Source: Pseudomonadota bacterium
GTDB lineage: Bacteria > Desulfobacterota > WTBG01 > JAGOGO01
Reading direction: 5' to 3'
DNA: 5,387 bases
Assembly: GCA_021160085.1 (NCBI GenBank)
Contig: JAGHDE010000075.1
Span: forward strand, 1 to 5,387
The notes beneath the pieces are model-generated. The model did no database searches. It was given only the letters and a program-made list of their open reading frames with translations, and had not been told where the DNA came from. This document shows positions 1-5,387 of this stretch, in pieces. Position 1 is the first letter of the stretch; each line of letters begins with the position of its first letter. Both the position numbers and the translations under genes were made by a program.

Positions 1-2039
1 CTCCCCATACTTCTTACCTGCTTTTCTGAAAACCGTATGGATTTACCCTTATTGGAACCAAGAAGAATATCTTGGCTCCCGTCAGTTAAATCCGCCGCAA
101 TCAATTCGTCCCCTTCATCAATTATTATTCCAATAATCCCATCACGTCGGGGGTTGCTGTAATCCATAAGGGAAGATTTCTTTATCACTCCTTTCCGGGT
201 CGCCATGACAATGAATTTCCCCTCTTCAAACTCTCTAACCGGAAGAATGGCAGAAATGTTTTCCTTTGAAGAGAGATTGAGAAGATTTATAATGGCCTTA
301 CCCTTGGTAGCCCGGGCAGATTCCGGGATTTGATGGACTTTTAGCCAATAGACTCGACCAATAGAAGTGAAAAAGAGTATATAGCTGTGAGTGGAGGCAA
401 CGAAGAGGTGTTCTAAAAAATCATCTTCTTTGGTAATCATGCCGGAGATCCCCTTCCCCCCCCGCAGTTGACTTCGATAAAGGCTTACCGGGCTTCGTTT
501 AATATAACCGGAGCGGGTAATGGAGACCACCATGTCTTCCTCAACGATCATGTCTTCCAGACCGATTTCCTCAGGTTTATCGATAATCTCTGTTCGACGA
601 GCACCTCCGTATTTTTCTTTGATTTTGTTTGACTCTTCAATAATAATTTTCATTACCAACATTTCATTGGATAAAATCTGTTTATAGCGTTCGATCTGTT
701 TAAGTATTTCCCGATATTCTTCAATAATTTTTTCCCGCTCCAGCGCAGTGAGACGCTGGAGACGCATATCAAGGATGGCCTGCGCTTGCAGAGCGGTGAA
801 TTGAAAGGAGGAGATCAGAGCGCTTCTGGCATCTCCGGGACTGGCAGCGTTTCGGATAAGGGAAATTATCAAATCCAAATTATCCAAAGCCTTTTTCAGG
901 CCCTCAAGAATATGAGCCCGGGACTCCGCTTTGCGAAGATCGAAAGCGGTCCGGCGCAAAATCACGTTTTTTCGGAAGCTGATAAAGTGTTCCAGAACAC
1001 CCTTTAGGGTAAGCAATTTCGGCTGATTGTCCACGATAGCGAGGAGGATTATCCCAAAAGAAGTTTGCATCTGGGTATGCTGATAAAGCTGGTTAAGAAC
1101 TACCTGGGTAATTTCATCCTTTTTCAATTCTATAACCACCCTGATTCCTTCCCGGTCAGATTCATCACGCAGGGCTGCAATCCCGGTAATCTTTTTTTCG
1201 CGAACCAGTTCAGCGATTTTTTCCATGAGTTTGGCTTTGTTGCTTTGATAGGGGAGTTCAGAGATGATAATGCTTTCCCGACCCGTTCGTTTTTTTTCAA
1301 TAAAAGCCCGGGCTCGGAGTTGAATGATGCCCCTGCCGGTGGTATAAGCGGCTTTGATTCCTTCCCGTCCAGAAATAAATGCACCCAAAGGAAAATCAGG
1401 ACCAGGTATGTACTGCATCAGTTCACGAACAGAAATATCAGGGTTTTTTATTAGCGCTATCGTGGCATCAATAACCTCTGACAGGTTGTGAGGGGGGATG
1501 TTTGTGGCCATTCCCACCGCGATCCCGGAAGAACCATTAATGATGAGCTGAGGAATTCGGCTGGGAAGGACCAAAGGCTCCTGTAATGTTTCATCGTAAT
1601 TGTTCACGAAATCAACCGTCTCTTTGTCAATGTCGAGAAGCATCTCTTCAGCAATAGGGGACATCCTTATTTCGGTATATCGCATGGCTGCCGCGGAATC
1701 ACCATCGATAGAACCAAAATTTCCCTGCCCATCAACCAGTGGATAGCGGAGTGAAAAATTCTGGGCCATCCGTACGATGCTGGCATAAGCAGCGGCATCT
1801 CCATGAGGATGATATTTTCCAATCACATCTCCAACTATGCGGGCAGACTTCTTGTAAGGCTTGTTCCAGACGTTACCCATGTCATTCATTGCATAAAGAA
1901 TCCGTCTATGAACCGGTTTCAAGCCGTCTCGGACATTAGGAAGCGCTCTTCCAATAATGACACTCATTGCGTAGTCCATATAGGACCGTTTCATTTCATC
2001 TTCGATGTCCACGGGTATCTTTTGTGGATTCATTTGCAT
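1..2039 (-). CDS. gyrA: DNA gyrase subunit A, 3' end missing at window edge
   Basis: GyrA is the DNA breakage-reunion subunit of gyrase, the ATP-driven type IIA topoisomerase (A2B2) that introduces negative supercoils. I translated the minus strand from ATG at 2039: the frame stays open for 679 codons to the edge with no stop or frameshift. Families usually run 800-870 aa, so about 120-190 residues of the C-terminal domain are missing. Visible in order: N-terminal winged-helix DNA gate with KYHPHGD (75-81), catalytic Tyr121 preceded by Arg120 in MRYTEIR, the DNA-bending Ile173 in [10 protein letters not shown], the coiled-coil and C-gate segment with [15 protein letters not shown] (420-434), then the start of the beta-pinwheel with a GyrA box, QLRGGKG (524-530). 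That box favours GyrA over ParC. Oddities: Ala82 and Ala86 occupy the E. coli Ser83 and Asp87 quinolone-contact positions, and the box has Leu at its second position. The first ATG is preferred over the one two codons later because GGGAG sits at correct spacing. It is 20 bp downstream of gyrB and probably cotranscribed. Confidence 0.97.
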   Translation of the reverse strand, partial: MQMNPQKIPVDIEDEMKRSYMDYAMSVIIGRALPNVRDGLKPVHRRILYAMNDMGNVWNKPYKKSARIVGDVIGKYHPHGDAAAYASIVRMAQNFSLRYPLVDGQGNFGSIDGDSAAAMRYTEIRMSPIAEEMLLDIDKETVDFVNNYDETLQEPLVLPSRIPQLIINGSSGIAVGMATNIPPHNLSEVIDATIALIKNPDISVRELMQYIPGPDFPLGAFISGREGIKAAYTTGRGIIQLRARAFIEKKRTGRESIIISELPYQSNKAKLMEKIAELVREKKITGIAALRDESDREGIRVVIELKKDEITQVVLNQLYQHTQMQTSFGIILLAIVDNQPKLLTLKGVLEHFISFRKNVILRRTAFDLRKAESRAHILEGLKKALDNLDLIISLIRNAASPGDARSALISSFQFTALQAQAILDMRLQRLTALEREKIIEEYREILKQIERYKQILSNEMLVMKIIIEESNKIKEKYGGARRTEIIDKPEEIGLEDMIVEEDMVVSITRSGYIKRSPVSLYRSQLRGGKGISGMITKEDDFLEHLFVASTHSYILFFTSIGRVYWLKVHQIPESARATKGKAIINLLNLSSKENISAILPVREFEEGKFIVMATRKGVIKKSSLMDYSNPRRDGIIGIIIDEGDELIAADLTDGSQDILLGSNKGKSIRFSEKQVRSMG

Positions 2040-2045
2040 TTAATT

Positions 2046-2050
2046 CTCCC
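2046..2050 (-). promoter_or_regulatory. Ribosome binding site of gyrA
   Basis: GGGAG on the minus strand lies 6 bases before the ATG at 2039. The next in-frame ATG (2033) would sit 12 bases away, so this site supports the first start codon. It fills part of the 20 bp gap between gyrB and gyrA, which has no room for a separate promoter plus leader. Confidence 0.65.
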
Positions 2051-2059
2051 ATTAAAAAA

Positions 2060-5376
<3,317 letters not shown>

Positions 5377-5381
5377 GAGGT

Positions 5382-5387
5382 CTTCTC
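5382..5387 (-). promoter_or_regulatory. Probable ribosome binding site of parB
   Basis: GAGAAG at the very right edge lies five bases before the parB ATG. It is a moderate Shine-Dalgarno match at normal spacing and supports the chosen start. The site may continue beyond the window. Confidence 0.5.

Noticed and set aside
987..1000. Imperfect palindrome GTGTTC-CA-GAACAC, resembling an operator half-site pair.
   Set aside because: It lies deep inside gyrA, far from any start, and encodes a GVLEH stretch that fits the GyrA family; arms of 6 bp are expected by chance in a window of this size.
1065..1454. A 129-codon plus-strand open frame opposite gyrA.
   Set aside because: It lies antisense to an intact, conserved gyrA frame, has no recognisable domain, and the other plus-strand open frames in this window are likewise antisense shadows of gyrA, gyrB or parB.
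2023..2031. TGTGGATTC, another partial DnaA-box match.
   Set aside because: It is a single imperfect match within the first codons of gyrA and no origin structure is present.

Overview
The window is a compact, single-strand stretch of ordinary but essential chromosomal genes, all read on the minus strand. In transcription order they are parB (chromosome-partitioning protein, complete), gyrB (DNA gyrase subunit B, complete) and gyrA (DNA gyrase subunit A, 5' 679 codons, cut by the left edge). parB and gyrB overlap by four bases (an ATGA junction). gyrB and gyrA are separated by only 20 bp. No RNA gene, mobile element, CRISPR array or terminator is visible, and no non-coding stretch is longer than about 20 bp, so the three genes look like part of one operon.

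Organism: a bacterium, probably a diderm. GyrB is 819 aa and carries the long extra segment (roughly residues 565-740) between the TOPRIM domain and the C-terminal tail. That form is typical of Proteobacteria and some other Gram-negative phyla, whereas the ~640 aa form is usual in Firmicutes and Actinobacteria. Base composition is moderate, around the mid-40s % GC by eye. The exact phylum cannot be read from the window. The gene order parB-gyrB-gyrA differs from the textbook dnaA-dnaN-recF-gyrB-gyrA and parA-parB clusters and may be a lineage marker. It still suggests an origin-proximal chromosome-maintenance locus.

Function: ParB spreads from parS sites and works with ParA and SMC to separate newly replicated origins. 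GyrB and GyrA form the A2B2 gyrase that introduces negative supercoils and relieves replication stress. Co-expression would tie origin segregation to DNA supercoiling control.

The points most worth a second look are in GyrA. Both residues that anchor quinolones through the water-metal-ion bridge (E. coli Ser83 and Asp87) are alanine, and the GyrA box reads QLRGGKG instead of QRRGGKG, with its codons containing an eight-G run. A perfect 8+8 inverted repeat also lies just upstream of gyrB, inside the end of parB. I see no previously undescribed system here; the window is conserved housekeeping sequence with a few unusual details.
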